Assembly (NCBI RefSeq): GCF_005145005.1
Contig: NZ_CP039712.1
Coordinates: 775,001-839,000, forward strand
Reading direction: 5' to 3'
Source: Vagococcus zengguangii
GTDB lineage: Bacteria > Bacillota > Bacilli > Lactobacillales > Vagococcaceae
Length of the DNA stretch: 64,000 bases
Under the pieces are notes generated by a model that was not told the DNA's origin, did no database searches, and saw only the letters and a program-made list of their open reading frames with translations. Below are positions 50,133-62,730 of the stretch, in pieces. Position 1 is the first letter of the stretch; each line of letters begins with the position of its first letter. A program made the translations under genes and the position numbers.

Positions 50133-50208
50133 TTTAGAGTAAACTTTATTTATCAAATGAATGTATTATGTTACAATTAGAAGAAAGATAAATCTAGGAG
50201 GAACGAAT

Positions 50209-50805
50209 ATGAACTTAATTCCAACAGTCATTGAACAATCATCACGAGGTGAAAGAGCCTACGATATTTATTCGCGTTTATTAAAAGACCGCATCATTAT
50301 GTTAAGTGGCCCGATTGATGATAACGTGGCAAACTCTGTGATTGCGCAATTATTATTTTTAGACGCACAAGATTCAGAAAAAGATATCTATTTATACATC
50401 AACTCACCAGGGGGGAGTGTTTCAGCTGGTTTAGCAATTTTTGATACAATGAACTTTGTTAAAGCGGATGTCCAAACCATCGTATTAGGGATGGCAGCCT
50501 CAATGGGTAGTTTCTTATTAGCAGCCGGAGCTAAAGGTAAACGTTATGCGTTACCAAATGCTGAAATTATGATTCACCAACCACTTGGCGGTGCACAAGG
50601 TCAAGCAACTGAAATCGAAATCGCAGCTCGTCATATTTTAAATACGCGTGAACGCTTAAACCGTATTTTATCAGAACGTACGGGACAACCAATTGAAATT
50701 ATCGAAAAAGATACAGATCGCGATAACTTCATGTCAGCAGAACAAGCAAAAGAATATGGTTTAGTCGATGAAATTATGGAAAGTAGCAAAAATCTAAAAG
50801 CATAG
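50209..50805 (+). CDS. clpP: ATP-dependent Clp protease proteolytic subunit
   Basis: 198 residues. It forms the peptidase barrel for Clp ATPases in protein quality control. The catalytic triad is S98 (GMAASMGS), H123 (MIHQPLGG) and D172 (DRDNFM). I choose the ATG at 50209, right after AGGAGGAAC; a longer in-frame start at 50161 has no ribosome binding site. The CtsR operator upstream predicts heat-shock induction. Confidence 0.97.
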   Translation: MNLIPTVIEQSSRGERAYDIYSRLLKDRIIMLSGPIDDNVANSVIAQLLFLDAQDSEKDIYLYINSPGGSVSAGLAIFDTMNFVKADVQTIVLGMAASMGSFLLAAGAKGKRYALPNAEIMIHQPLGGAQGQATEIEIAARHILNTRERLNRILSERTGQPIEIIEKDTDRDNFMSAEQAKEYGLVDEIMESSKNLKA

Positions 50806-50817
50806 GACGTGAGTATA

Positions 50818-51348
50818 GTGGAGAACATTCAACCAGCATTAACCAATGAAATCGGTATTCGTTTAGGTAATTCCGATGCGCCTGTTGTCGTCAAAGAGTA
50901 TGTGAATCTACGTTGTCCATTTTGTTTGAAATGGTTTGAAGATTCTAAAGAAACCTATGCACAATTGATTGCTGAGGGAAAAGTCCAACGCATTATCAAA
51001 TTATTTAATAAAGAAAAATTTGGTTTACATTATGCAAATGCTATGCATGATTTTGTACCAAAGAATGGTACTTACGAAGAAACAATCGAGGTTTTAGATG
51101 CCATTTATCATTCACAACAAGAATGGGGACCAATGGATCGAGAAGTCAGTCTAGGGGACGTTTGTGATTATGCTGAAAATCGTTTAGGATTAGTGAAGGA
51201 TGCTGACGAAGCGATGCAAGCAGCAATTCTAGAAGAAACTACAGCAGCCGGAATACGTTTTATTCCAACGATGATTATTGGTGAACATGTATTTGATCAA
51301 AAAATCTCTCAAGAAGAATTTGTAGAATTGATTAACAAAGCGTTATAA
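50818..51348 (+). CDS. DsbA-family thioredoxin-fold protein
   Basis: About 176 residues. The CPFC active-site pair (C33, C36) sits in VNLRCPFCLKWFED, followed by a helical insertion and a C-terminal FIPTMIIGEHVF, which contains the cis-Pro-type segment (IPTM) near the active site. No signal peptide is visible, so it is probably cytoplasmic. The start is a GTG; I prefer 50818, but a GTG at 50809 is also in frame. Substrate unknown. It follows clpP by 12 nt. Confidence 0.8.
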   Translation: MENIQPALTNEIGIRLGNSDAPVVVKEYVNLRCPFCLKWFEDSKETYAQLIAEGKVQRIIKLFNKEKFGLHYANAMHDFVPKNGTYEETIEVLDAIYHSQQEWGPMDREVSLGDVCDYAENRLGLVKDADEAMQAAILEETTAAGIRFIPTMIIGEHVFDQKISQEEFVELINKAL

Positions 51349-51365
51349 CAATGGTTAGCAAAAAC

Positions 51366-51404
51366 GGGATGTGACCTATATAGTGTCGCATCCCTTTCTT
51401 TATT
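51366..51404 (+). terminator. intrinsic terminator after the DsbA-like gene
   Basis: GGGATGTGAC pairs with GTCGCATCCC (one G-T pair) followed by T-rich sequence. Confidence 0.85.
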
Positions 51405-51424
51405 TTTTATATAGGAGGGGTGTG

Positions 51425-51964
51425 GTGAGTATGGATATTAAGATCGCATCGAGTGAGCAATTTGAGATAATTCATTCTATAATGGAACAGGCTGCACGTC
51501 GGATTAAAGACAAAGGATCGACGCAATGGGCCCATGTTTTACATGGTGCAGAGGCGGGTAGTCTAAAAGATCACCTACACAAACATGAAGTGTATATAGG
51601 AATTGTATCAGATGAAATTGTTGCCTTTTGTTATTTGACACCAACCGCGAGCCAATGGGATGAAACGTTGTGGGAGGATGTGACGGTAGAATCCACGGCG
51701 AACGTTTACTATTTGCATAAGTTAGCTTTGAAACAAGGTTGGACAGGTCAAAGGATAGCGGACAAATTTTTAATAGGTCTTCAACAGAAGATTAGCGAGA
51801 ACTATTCTCAAAAGGTGGCTATAAGATTGGATTGTATGGCTGAAAAATCAATGCTAACACAATTATACGAGCGTAATAATTTTGAATTTGTTGCACGCAA
51901 AGAGGATGTACAGGCAACGGGATTTATTGCCCCCTTTAACATCTATACGTGGTACTCTTCCTAA
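51425..51964 (+). CDS. GNAT-family N-acetyltransferase
   Basis: About 179 residues. The central LHKLALKQGWTGQRIADKFLIGL carries the acetyl-CoA-binding loop, and the C-terminus RLDCMAEKSMLTQLYERNNFEFV matches many GNAT proteins. The acceptor is unknown. I choose the GTG at 51425, 6 nt after AGGAGG; the ATG at 51431 is the alternative with longer spacing. A longer reading frame upstream runs through the terminator and is not credible. Confidence 0.75.
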   Translation: MSMDIKIASSEQFEIIHSIMEQAARRIKDKGSTQWAHVLHGAEAGSLKDHLHKHEVYIGIVSDEIVAFCYLTPTASQWDETLWEDVTVESTANVYYLHKLALKQGWTGQRIADKFLIGLQQKISENYSQKVAIRLDCMAEKSMLTQLYERNNFEFVARKEDVQATGFIAPFNIYTWYSS

Positions 51965-52047
51965 GTAGCTAAGAAATCAATAGCCAATTATTTGATAGTG
52001 TGTTATCATTATTATGAGTTATTCTGGGAGTATAGGAGGTTCATTAC

Positions 52048-52278
52048 ATGTATAATTTTTTAGTCGGTGTTATGATTGTATTATCAATTTTAATAATCAT
52101 CGCGGTAATGATGCAACCAAGTAAACAAAACAGTGCAGCTAGTGCATTTACTGGTGGAGCTGATCAGTTATTTGGAAAGCAAAAAGCTCGTGGGTTTGAA
52201 GCAGTCATGCAAAAATTTACAGCAGTTGTTGCCGTTTTATGGATGGTTGTTGCGGTTGCTTTAGCATTCATAGCCTAA
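52048..52278 (+). CDS. secG: preprotein translocase subunit SecG
   Basis: 76 residues with two hydrophobic helices (about 2-20 and 52-74) and the linking MMQPSKQNSAASAFTGGADQLFG, which is diagnostic. It is a small partner of the SecYE channel. AGGAGG lies before the ATG. The order secG-est-rnr-smpB is common in Lactobacillales. Confidence 0.95.
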   Translation: MYNFLVGVMIVLSILIIIAVMMQPSKQNSAASAFTGGADQLFGKQKARGFEAVMQKFTAVVAVLWMVVAVALAFIA

Positions 52279-52292
52279 TAAACAAATGATGA

Positions 52293-52320
52293 AGTCTCCC
52301 TATAGAGGAGGCTTTTTTTT
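52293..52320 (+). terminator. intrinsic terminator after secG
   Basis: AGTCTCC (52293-52299) pairs with GGAGGCT (52307-52313), followed by a T run. Confidence 0.85.
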
Positions 52321-52364
52321 AAAGTATCAAGTGAATAATCATAACAGTTAGATGAGGTGGAGAA

Positions 52365-53129
52365 ATGAGTTATAATGAAAACAACGAACCGCTTTATTTT
52401 GAAGGGAATCAACGTGGTGTTATTTTGTTACACGCCTACACTGGCAGTCCGAATGATGTCCGTTCCCTAGGGAGAAGTTTAAATGCGGCGGGGTATTCAG
52501 TTTGTTTACCAACTTTTTCAGGTCATGCAACGGAACAACCTGAAAACATCTTAGCTCAAGGTCCAGAGATTTGGGCTCAAGATGTTAAAAAGAGTCTTGA
52601 TTTTATGAAAGCAAAAGGGATTAAACAAATCGCTATATTCGGGTTATCGTTAGGTGGCGTTTATGCAACGGTCAGCTTAGCAAAGTATCCTGAGATTTTA
52701 ATCGGTGGTGGGGCATTTTGCTCACCTCTAACTCCAACGACCAAGAATAACATTTCTCCAGTATTTTTAAACTATGCTAAAACATTGATTCAAAAACATA
52801 GTCAATCTGATTTAGAAGTTAGAAGACGCATGGAGAACATTGAGTATCAATTAACCAAACAATTAAAAGAAATCAACGAATTACAAGCAGAAGTAACTTA
52901 TAGTCTAGCTGAAATTATCCAGCCGTACTTCTTCGCACAGGGGGACTTAGATCAATTAGTAGACCCGGCGGCTATTGCAACCACGGTGTCGTTATTTACC
53001 GCAACGCAGCCACAAGTCCATCATTATCCAAAAAGTGGCCATGTGGTAACGGTCGGGCCTGAGAAACTTCAATTTCAAGAAGATGTGTTAGCCTTTGTCA
53101 ATTCGTTAGATTGGACTAGGAGTGAATAA
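52365..53129 (+). CDS. est: carboxylesterase, alpha/beta hydrolase
   Basis: 254 residues, similar to the Est30-type enzymes of Bacilli. Ser nucleophile S95 in GLSLGGVYA, oxyanion-type HAYTGSPNDV near residue 23, Asp in FFAQGDLDQLVDP (near 200) and His in SGHVVTVG (near 229) make a full triad. The natural substrate is unknown. Its stop codon is directly followed by the rnr ATG. Confidence 0.9.
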   Translation: MSYNENNEPLYFEGNQRGVILLHAYTGSPNDVRSLGRSLNAAGYSVCLPTFSGHATEQPENILAQGPEIWAQDVKKSLDFMKAKGIKQIAIFGLSLGGVYATVSLAKYPEILIGGGAFCSPLTPTTKNNISPVFLNYAKTLIQKHSQSDLEVRRRMENIEYQLTKQLKEINELQAEVTYSLAEIIQPYFFAQGDLDQLVDPAAIATTVSLFTATQPQVHHYPKSGHVVTVGPEKLQFQEDVLAFVNSLDWTRSE

Positions 53130-55514
53130 ATGAAACAAACAATTAGAGAAAGAATTATTTCTTTTATGGAAGAATCGGATAAGAGCAGTTTTTCTATTCA
53201 AGAAATCGCAACTGGACTAGATTTAGAACAAAGTCAAAATTTTAAGTTATTAGTTCAAACAATTGCCAGTATGGAACGCGATCAACAGGTCGAGTTTACT
53301 AGTAAAGGTAAAATCAAGCTGCCGATGGAATTAACAATTGAAGGGACGTTTCGTGCTAATGACCGTGGTTTTGGTTTCGTGACGATTTCACCAGAAGAGC
53401 CAGATGTTTATATTGCTAAAGAATTAACAGGATTTGCTTTGAATGGTGATAAAGTCAAACTTGACATTATTAAACCAGGGAATCCGATAGACAATCAAGC
53501 AGCAGAAGGTCGCATCGTTGAAGTTGTGGAACGTGCCATGACTCAAATTGTAGGTGAATTTGTTGCTTATGATGAAGAGTTAATAGAAGAAACAGGTCTT
53601 TATGGTTATATTTCACCTAAAAGTAAATTAATGAGTCAATATAAAGTTTATATCGCCGCAAATGGTATTCATCCTGAAGATGGCGAAATTTGCATTGTTG
53701 AAATTACTCATTACCCGGAAAAAGGATACGAGAAGCAAATTGAAGGGATTGTCAAACAAACAATCGGACATAAAAATGAGCCTGGGATGGATATATTAAC
53801 GATTGCGATGCAACATGGTATTTTAACTCAGTTTTCTTCGGACACACTAGCACAAGCTGAAACAATACCAGAAGAAGTACCCGAAGCAGACATAGAAGGT
53901 AGAGTTGACTTACGTGATGAATTAATTATCACGATAGATGGAGCAGATGCTAAAGATTTAGACGACGCCGTTCAAGTGAAAAAATTAAGTAACGGCAATT
54001 ATCAATTAGGCGTCTATATTGCGGATGTTTCTCATTATGTAACAGAAGGCTCACCTTTAGATATCGAAGCGCAAGAACGTGGTACAAGTGTTTATTTAAC
54101 AGATCGAGTAATTCCGATGTTGCCAACGCGTTTGTCGAATGGAATTTGTTCGTTAAATCCAAAAGTTAATCGTCTAACGATGAGTTGCCGTATGGAAATC
54201 GATGAAACGGGGCATGTCGTTGATTATGAAATTTTTGAAAGTGTCATCAAAACAACAGAACGTATGACTTATTCTGATGTTAATCATTTAATGGATAAAG
54301 ATGATGAGGTTCTTTTAGAAAAATACCAGCACTTATTCCCAATGGTCGATGAAATGACTGAGTTACATTATATTTTAGAAAAAATGCGTCATGACCGTGG
54401 GGCAATCTCATTTGAAGATAAAGAATCAAAAATTTATTTAGACAACGAAGGTAACCCAATTGAAATTGTGTTGAGAGAACGTGGAACAGCGGAACGTATG
54501 ATTGAATCATTCATGTTAGCAGCCAATGAAACAATCGCTCGTCATTTTCATGAAAAGATGTTACCATTTATTTATCGGATTCATGAACATCCAAAAGAAT
54601 CGAAAATCCAAACATTCTTTGAATTTATTAGTAATTTTGGTGTGTCCGTCAAGGGTGTTAAAGATGATATTGAACCTAGAGAATTACAAAAAGTTTTAGA
54701 ACAAGCGAACGATTTGCCTGAAAAACCCATTATTAGCATGATGTTACTTAGAAGTATGCAACAGGCAAAATATAGTGAGAATTCACTAGGACACTATGGA
54801 TTAGCTGCAACTTATTATACACACTTCACATCACCCATTAGACGTTATCCTGATTTATTAGTTCATCGTTTAATTAAGGAATATGTGAAAGAAAATCCAG
54901 TTTCTGAGAAACGTAAAGCTAAATGGGAGCAAGCAATTCCTGATATTGCGCTACACTCATCACAAATGGAACGTCGAGCAGTTGAAGCAGAGCGAGAAAC
55001 AGATGCCATGAAGAAAGCACAATATATGGAACAATTTGTTGGCGAAACTTTCCCAGGTGTCATCAGCTCAGTGACGAAGTTTGGTGTGTTTGTTGAATTA
55101 CCAAATACGGTTGAAGGGTTAATACATATTAATCAATTAAAAGATGACTATTATCAATTTGTTGAGAGTCATTTAGCTTTAGTCGGAGAACGTACGCGTA
55201 AAATTTATAAAATTGGGCAACAAGTTGTGGTAAAAGTTGTCAAAGTAGATGTAGATAATCGTGAAATTGATTTTGAAATATTATCAGCAGAAGTAATTGA
55301 CGATGAGGCATTGACTGTTCGTCAATCGAATCGTGAACGAAAAGCAAAACGTAATGAACGACGCAATGAACGTTCGCCTAAACAATCGCAGAAAGCGTCG
55401 TTTGATAAAGAAAAAAATGGCTCAACTAAGAAAAAAGGTAAAAAGAAACCTGCTCCTTTTTATAGTAAAGTAGCTAAAGGTAAAAAGAAGAAAAAACAGA
55501 GTCATAAAAAGTAG
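53130..55514 (+). CDS. rnr: ribonuclease R
   Basis: 794 residues. It degrades structured RNA 3' to 5' and is part of trans-translation with SmpB. A winged-helix-like N-terminus, cold-shock domains (about 70-200), the RNB catalytic domain with TIDGADAKDLDDAVQ (about 268-282) and an S1 domain (GVISSVTKFGVFVELP, about 640-655) are followed by a Lys-rich tail (about 725-794). AGGAGTG lies before the ATG. Confidence 0.96.
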   Translation: MKQTIRERIISFMEESDKSSFSIQEIATGLDLEQSQNFKLLVQTIASMERDQQVEFTSKGKIKLPMELTIEGTFRANDRGFGFVTISPEEPDVYIAKELTGFALNGDKVKLDIIKPGNPIDNQAAEGRIVEVVERAMTQIVGEFVAYDEELIEETGLYGYISPKSKLMSQYKVYIAANGIHPEDGEICIVEITHYPEKGYEKQIEGIVKQTIGHKNEPGMDILTIAMQHGILTQFSSDTLAQAETIPEEVPEADIEGRVDLRDELIITIDGADAKDLDDAVQVKKLSNGNYQLGVYIADVSHYVTEGSPLDIEAQERGTSVYLTDRVIPMLPTRLSNGICSLNPKVNRLTMSCRMEIDETGHVVDYEIFESVIKTTERMTYSDVNHLMDKDDEVLLEKYQHLFPMVDEMTELHYILEKMRHDRGAISFEDKESKIYLDNEGNPIEIVLRERGTAERMIESFMLAANETIARHFHEKMLPFIYRIHEHPKESKIQTFFEFISNFGVSVKGVKDDIEPRELQKVLEQANDLPEKPIISMMLLRSMQQAKYSENSLGHYGLAATYYTHFTSPIRRYPDLLVHRLIKEYVKENPVSEKRKAKWEQAIPDIALHSSQMERRAVEAERETDAMKKAQYMEQFVGETFPGVISSVTKFGVFVELPNTVEGLIHINQLKDDYYQFVESHLALVGERTRKIYKIGQQVVVKVVKVDVDNREIDFEILSAEVIDDEALTVRQSNRERKAKRNERRNERSPKQSQKASFDKEKNGSTKKKGKKKPAPFYSKVAKGKKKKKQSHKK

Positions 55515-55523
55515 GTGGAATTG

Positions 55524-55982
55524 ATGAAGAAAAAAGATAGTAATACGATTGCACAAAATCGTAAGGCAATACATGATTATACGATTTTAGAAACTGTTGA
55601 AGCTGGAATGGTGTTACAGGGCACCGAAATCAAATCGATTCGTAATGGCCGTATTAACTTGAAAGATGGCTTTGCGACTATCCGTAACGGAGAGGCTTAT
55701 CTGCATAATGTCCATATTAGTCCTTATGAACAAGGGAATATCTTTAATCATGATCCATTAAGGGCTCGTAAGCTATTAATGAAGAAAAAACAGATTCACT
55801 CTTTAATTGGAGAAACTAAGAATGCTGGTATTACGCTAATTCCGTTGAAGATTTATATCAAAAACGGTTTTGCTAAAGTCTTAATTGGTGTTGCCAAAGG
55901 GAAGAAACAATACGATAAGCGTGAAGACTTGAAACGTAAAGATATAAATCGTGAAGTAGAGCGCGCATTAAAAAATCGTTAA
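55524..55982 (+). CDS. smpB: SsrA-binding protein SmpB
   Basis: 152 residues. It brings tmRNA to stalled ribosomes. Signatures are [37 protein letters not shown] and the C-terminal [16 protein letters not shown] choose the ATG at 55524, after AGGTGG; a GTG nine bases upstream overlaps that site. The tmRNA gene itself is not in this window. Confidence 0.96.
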   Translation: MKKKDSNTIAQNRKAIHDYTILETVEAGMVLQGTEIKSIRNGRINLKDGFATIRNGEAYLHNVHISPYEQGNIFNHDPLRARKLLMKKKQIHSLIGETKNAGITLIPLKIYIKNGFAKVLIGVAKGKKQYDKREDLKRKDINREVERALKNR

Positions 55983-55995
55983 AAAATGATTGTGA

Positions 55996-56046
55996 AGAAG
56001 GTTGATTTTTGAGCAAAACTAATTTCAAATTAACCTTCTTTTCATC
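55996..56046 (+). terminator. intrinsic terminator after smpB
   Basis: AGAAGGTTGATTT pairs with AAATTAACCTTCT with one mismatch, followed by T residues. Confidence 0.85.
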
Positions 56047-56124
56047 TTAATATAGGCGGATTCTTACAATTGTGAAATAATTATCGATTTCATTAAAGTA
56101 AGCGTTTAATAATGAAAATACCCT

Positions 56125-56153
56125 TTGTGTTTTGAAGTTAATGGTGCTATGAT
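56125..56153 (+). promoter_or_regulatory. predicted promoter of the atp operon
   Basis: TTGTGT (56125-56130) and TATGAT (56148-56153) are 17 nt apart. A hairpin, TTGTTAGAG/CTCTGACAA (56159-56184), begins at the expected start of the RNA. The leader is about 75 nt. Confidence 0.55.
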
Positions 56154-56236
56154 ATGACTTGTTAGAGGGCAATAACTCTGACAAATCGAACAAACTTGCA
56201 TCAAAATTTAGCATGTAAGAAGTGAGGTGAAGTTTT

Positions 56237-56965
56237 ATGGATGAAGTATCAAAAATAGTTAAAGTTGGTCCGCTATATTTCGATTTAACATTAATCGGTA
56301 TGGTGTTACTGACTTGTTTATTAATTTTCTTATTTGTATTCATTTGTTCAAGGAATTTACAAATGAAACCAAAAGGGAAGCAAAATGTACTTGAATGGAT
56401 AATGGATTTTGTGAAGAACATCTTGAACGATAATCTTTCGAAAAAAGAAGTTGGCAATTTTCATTTGTTTTCATTCACAATGTTTCTGTTTATTCTATTT
56501 TCCAACATTATCGGCTTGATACTGAAGTTAGAATTCCATCAAGACGGTGAAGCAGTAACATTCTGGAAGAGTCCAACGGCCGATCCAATCGTTACATTAA
56601 CATTAGGAGCACTAACTATTCTTTTGACAAACTATGTAGGAATCAAAAAATTTGGATTCAAAAAGTTCTTCAATAATAGTTACATGCAACCTGTATCATT
56701 TTTAATGCCAATTAAATTAATGGAAGACTTAACTAATATTTTAACGTTAGGCTTACGTCTTTACGGAAATATTTTTGCCGGGGAAGTTCTATTAACCTTG
56801 ATTGCTAAAATGGCAAACTCTAAAGGGTTAGTATCATTTATACCAGCGATACCGTTGGAAATGATCTGGCAAGGGTTCTCAATATTTATTGGTGGTATGC
56901 AAGCTTACATTTTTGTCACGTTATCTTCTGTGTATCTGTCTCATAAAATTGAAACAGAACATTAA
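56237..56965 (+). CDS. atpB: ATP synthase F0 subunit a
   Basis: 242 residues with five to six membrane helices. The essential Arg is in LGLRLYGNIFAGEVLLTLI (near residue 175), which faces the c-ring carboxylates; the C-terminus GGMQAYIFVTLSSVYLSH is typical. It forms the proton path of the F0 sector. AGTGAGGTGAAG precedes the ATG. First gene of the eight-gene operon atpBEFHAGDC; the atpI gene found in some species is not visible. Confidence 0.96.
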   Translation: MDEVSKIVKVGPLYFDLTLIGMVLLTCLLIFLFVFICSRNLQMKPKGKQNVLEWIMDFVKNILNDNLSKKEVGNFHLFSFTMFLFILFSNIIGLILKLEFHQDGEAVTFWKSPTADPIVTLTLGALTILLTNYVGIKKFGFKKFFNNSYMQPVSFLMPIKLMEDLTNILTLGLRLYGNIFAGEVLLTLIAKMANSKGLVSFIPAIPLEMIWQGFSIFIGGMQAYIFVTLSSVYLSHKIETEH

Positions 56966-57003
56966 TGATAAATTTTAGTAAAAATATTTAGGAGGAACTA
57001 TTC

Positions 57004-57225
57004 ATGGAAGGTTTAAATTATATTGCAGCAGCTATCGCTGTATTCGGATCTGCTTTAGCAGCAGCTTATGGTAACGGAAAGGTTATTTCTAAAACAATTG
57101 AATCAATTACTCGTCAACCTGAATTGTCAAGCGAACTAAAAGGGACAATGTTTATTGGGGTTGGTATTATCGAGGCGGTTCCTATTCTAGGTATTGTTAT
57201 TGCCCTATTATTGATCTTTATGTAA
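57004..57225 (+). CDS. atpE: ATP synthase F0 subunit c
   Basis: 73 residues forming a helical hairpin. The loop ITRQPE (35-40) and the ion-binding carboxylate E57 ([12 protein letters not shown]) are intact. Residues near the carboxylate do not show the clear Na+-binding set I would expect in a sodium enzyme, so proton coupling is likely but not proven. A strong AGGAGG site precedes the ATG. Confidence 0.96.
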   Translation: MEGLNYIAAAIAVFGSALAAAYGNGKVISKTIESITRQPELSSELKGTMFIGVGIIEAVPILGIVIALLLIFM

Positions 57226-57291
57226 TCAACATTATTAATGACCAATTATTAAATGGACAGAGTAAATATTGAAAGAAGGGAAGGTTGAATA

Positions 57292-57813
57292 ATGATTGCC
57301 ACAAACTTCTTGATTGGCACGCCTAATACATTTCTAACGAGTTTGTTTTTTGTACTTTTCTCGTTTTTATTATTAATGTTGCTAATTAAAAAATTTGCTT
57401 GGGGTCCAGTTTCGAACATGCTAGAAGAACGTGCAAATAAAATTGCCGGAGATTTAGATAGTGCTGAAGCAGACCGTATTGAAGCAAGCAAACTGGTAAA
57501 AGAAAAAGAAGAATTATTAGCAAACTCTCGTACGGAAGCAACATCGATTGTCCGTAAAGCGAAAGAAACTGCTGAAAAAGAAGCACATGACATCGTGACG
57601 AATGCGCACGAAGAAGGTCGTCGCTACTTAGAGCAGGCAAAACGTGAAATCGAGCGTGAGCGTGAAGTGATGATTGAAGCAGCGAAGAATGAAGTTGCTG
57701 ACTTATCAATCCAAATTGCTGAGAAAATTATTCGAAAAGAATTGGATCCAGCAACTCATCAAGAACTAATCAATTCTTATATTGAAGGGTTGGGAAGTCA
57801 AAATGAAAGCTGA
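57292..57813 (+). CDS. atpF: ATP synthase F0 subunit b
   Basis: 173 residues. One membrane helix (about 12-32) is followed by a long charged coiled coil (about 40-165; LEQAKREIEREREVMIEAAKNE). It is the peripheral stalk that links F0 to F1. A GAAGGGAAGG region lies before the ATG. Its 3' end overlaps the atpH start by 11 nt. Confidence 0.94.
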   Translation: MIATNFLIGTPNTFLTSLFFVLFSFLLLMLLIKKFAWGPVSNMLEERANKIAGDLDSAEADRIEASKLVKEKEELLANSRTEATSIVRKAKETAEKEAHDIVTNAHEEGRRYLEQAKREIEREREVMIEAAKNEVADLSIQIAEKIIRKELDPATHQELINSYIEGLGSQNES

Positions 57814-58345
57814 GAATCTAGTTGCGGACCGTCGTTATGGTCGTGTCCTTTATGAAACAGCCAAAGAAGAAAACAAAATCGAAGAGATTCATGATGAATT
57901 AAATACGTTAAAAGAGGTTTTTGAGGATGTTCCCGAGTTAGGGAATATTTTAAGCGATGATCGTTTAGAACCTTTTGAAAAAGTTGATATTCTGCATGAA
58001 TTAGAAAAAGATTTTAGTGATACGGTTGCTAAATTTTTAAGAGTTATTTATGAATATGGACGCATGAATGAACTAGTTGAAGTCATCAATGAGTATGAAT
58101 TCTTCTATTATCAAGATAAAGGTATTTTAATTGCTGATGTAACGACAGCTGTCGAAATTACTTCAGAACAAGAAAACGCCTTAGCTGAAAAAATTCGTGT
58201 GATGACAGATTCTGAAAAAGTGATTTTAAGAAAAAAAATCGATCCTAGTATTTTAGGCGGAATGATTGTGAATGCTAATCACCGTCTAATCGACAACAGT
58301 GTCACATCTAGGTTAAAAGAGATGCATAAAGAGCTATTATCGTAG
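57803..58345 (+). CDS. atpH: ATP synthase F1 subunit delta
   Basis: 180 residues, full length. The N-terminal helical domain (ADRRYGRVLYETAKEENKI) and the C-terminal KKIDPSILGGMIVNANHRLIDNSVTSRL are characteristic. It joins the b stalk to the alpha-beta head. I choose the ATG at 57803, inside the end of atpF, preceded by a GGGAAG site. Confidence 0.93.
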   Translation: MKAENLVADRRYGRVLYETAKEENKIEEIHDELNTLKEVFEDVPELGNILSDDRLEPFEKVDILHELEKDFSDTVAKFLRVIYEYGRMNELVEVINEYEFFYYQDKGILIADVTTAVEITSEQENALAEKIRVMTDSEKVILRKKIDPSILGGMIVNANHRLIDNSVTSRLKEMHKELLS

Positions 58346-58372
58346 CGTTAACAAAAAAAAGAGGTGAAGTAA

Positions 58373-59896
<1,524 letters not shown>

Positions 59897-59924
59897 TTTA
59901 GATCACAAAGGATGGTGAAGTAAC

Positions 59925-60836
59925 TTGGGAGAATCATTAATTGAAATCAAGCGAAAAATAGCCTCAACAAAAAAAACGAGTCATATCACAAGTGCCATGC
60001 AAATGGTATCAGGTGCTAAGCTAAACCGCTCAGAAACTGCTGCTCGAGGATACCAGTTATACGCTTCAAAAGTTAGGGAAGTCGTGACACATTTAGCAGC
60101 TAGTCAGCTCTTAAATTTAGAAAACGATAATCCTTTGCTAGAAGAAGGGGAAATTGACGCACATGACTTATTGAAAAGTCGTGACGTCAAAAAAACTGGT
60201 TATATTGTCATTACAGCGGATAAAGGGTTAGCTGGGGGCTATAATAGCTCGGTTATTAAACAAACTCTTTCAATTTTATTAGGTGACCATCAAGATGAAA
60301 GTGAATATGTCTTAATGACGGTTGGTCGTCACGGGAGAGATTTCTTTAAAAAACGTGGCGCCAACATTGCCTATGAGTTAACAGGCATTTCTGATCAGCC
60401 AACATACAAAGAAGTCAGCACTTTAGTGGATATGGCTATTCAAATGTATGTTGAAGGAATTTATGATGAATTATATGTATGTTATAACCATCATGTTAAT
60501 TCATTATCTTCTCAATTCCGTGCTGAAAAAATGTTGCCTGTAACTGATTTAGAAATTGAAGAAGTTAAAGAATATAATCAAGAGTATATTTTAGAACCAT
60601 CAGAAGATGAAATTTTAGACCAATTATTACCACAATATGCGGCTAGTTTGATTTTTGGTGCCGTTCTAGATGCAAAAACGGCTGAGCACGCCGCTCGTAT
60701 GACAGCGATGAAGAGTGCTACCGATAATGCGTCAAACATTATTGACGAATTATCACTAAAATATAATCATGCACGTCAAGCAGCAATTACGCAAGAAATT
60801 ACGGAAATTGTTGGTGGTACTGCAGCGTTAGAGTAA
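59925..60836 (+). CDS. atpG: ATP synthase F1 subunit gamma
   Basis: 303 residues. The N-terminal SLIEIKRKIASTKKTSHITSAMQMVSGAK and C-terminal SLKYNHARQAAITQEITEIVGGTAAL are the rotor helices. The start is TTG, about 8 nt after AAAGGATGGTGAAG. An acidic stretch near residues 65-85 is longer than in the minimal enzyme. Confidence 0.95.
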   Translation: MGESLIEIKRKIASTKKTSHITSAMQMVSGAKLNRSETAARGYQLYASKVREVVTHLAASQLLNLENDNPLLEEGEIDAHDLLKSRDVKKTGYIVITADKGLAGGYNSSVIKQTLSILLGDHQDESEYVLMTVGRHGRDFFKKRGANIAYELTGISDQPTYKEVSTLVDMAIQMYVEGIYDELYVCYNHHVNSLSSQFRAEKMLPVTDLEIEEVKEYNQEYILEPSEDEILDQLLPQYAASLIFGAVLDAKTAEHAARMTAMKSATDNASNIIDELSLKYNHARQAAITQEITEIVGGTAALE

Positions 60837-60839
60837 TGA

Positions 60840-62258
<1,419 letters not shown>

Positions 62259-62273
62259 AAATGGAGTGTTCTT

Positions 62274-62690
62274 ATGAATAAGATGGAAGTACAAGTGGTT
62301 ACGCCAAATGGTTTAGTGTTTGACGGTGAGGCAGGGTTTGTACTAGCTGCAACACCTCAAGGACAACTAGGTATCATGGCTAATCACCAACCAATTATTG
62401 CACCTCTAAAAATTTCTTCATTAGTGATTAAAGAAGAAAAAGGTGGAGAAGTCATTTCAGAGATAGCAGTCAATGGTGGCATTTTAGAAGTTCGCGATAA
62501 CTTAGTTAGTATTTTAGCTAATAGTGCTGAATGTGCTGAAGATATCGATGTTGAACGTGCGGAACGCGCCAAAGAGCGTGCTGAGCAAAGACTAGAACAG
62601 GCGAAAGAACACCATGAAACAGATCGTATGAAACGTGCGGAGGTCGCTCTTGCAAGAGCAATCAACCGTATTCATATTTCTAAAAAATAG
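62274..62690 (+). CDS. atpC: ATP synthase F1 subunit epsilon
   Basis: 138 residues. The N-terminal beta domain (VVTPNGLVFDGEAGFVLAATPQGQLGIMANHQP) and C-terminal helical hairpin (AERAKERAEQRLEQAKEHHETDRMKRAEVALARAINR) are both complete. The latter can inhibit ATP hydrolysis. Last gene of the operon. Confidence 0.96.
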   Translation: MNKMEVQVVTPNGLVFDGEAGFVLAATPQGQLGIMANHQPIIAPLKISSLVIKEEKGGEVISEIAVNGGILEVRDNLVSILANSAECAEDIDVERAERAKERAEQRLEQAKEHHETDRMKRAEVALARAINRIHISKK

Positions 62691-62698
62691 TATATAAT

Positions 62699-62730
62699 AA
62701 AGAGGATGACACTATGTCATCCTCTTTTTT
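62699..62730 (+). terminator. intrinsic terminator of the atp operon
   Basis: AAGAGGATGAC pairs with GTCATCCTCTT around a 5-nt loop, followed by T residues. Confidence 0.93.

Noticed and set aside
55983-56236. tmRNA (ssrA) gene next to smpB
   Set aside because: The stretch has only a terminator, a promoter and a short hairpin; no tRNA-Ala-like ends or tag frame are visible.
56047-56457. Minus-strand frame of 136 codons over the atp leader and the start of atpB
   Set aside because: It overlaps the atpB coding region and the operon promoter, has no credible ribosome binding site, and its sequence looks like a translated antisense strand.
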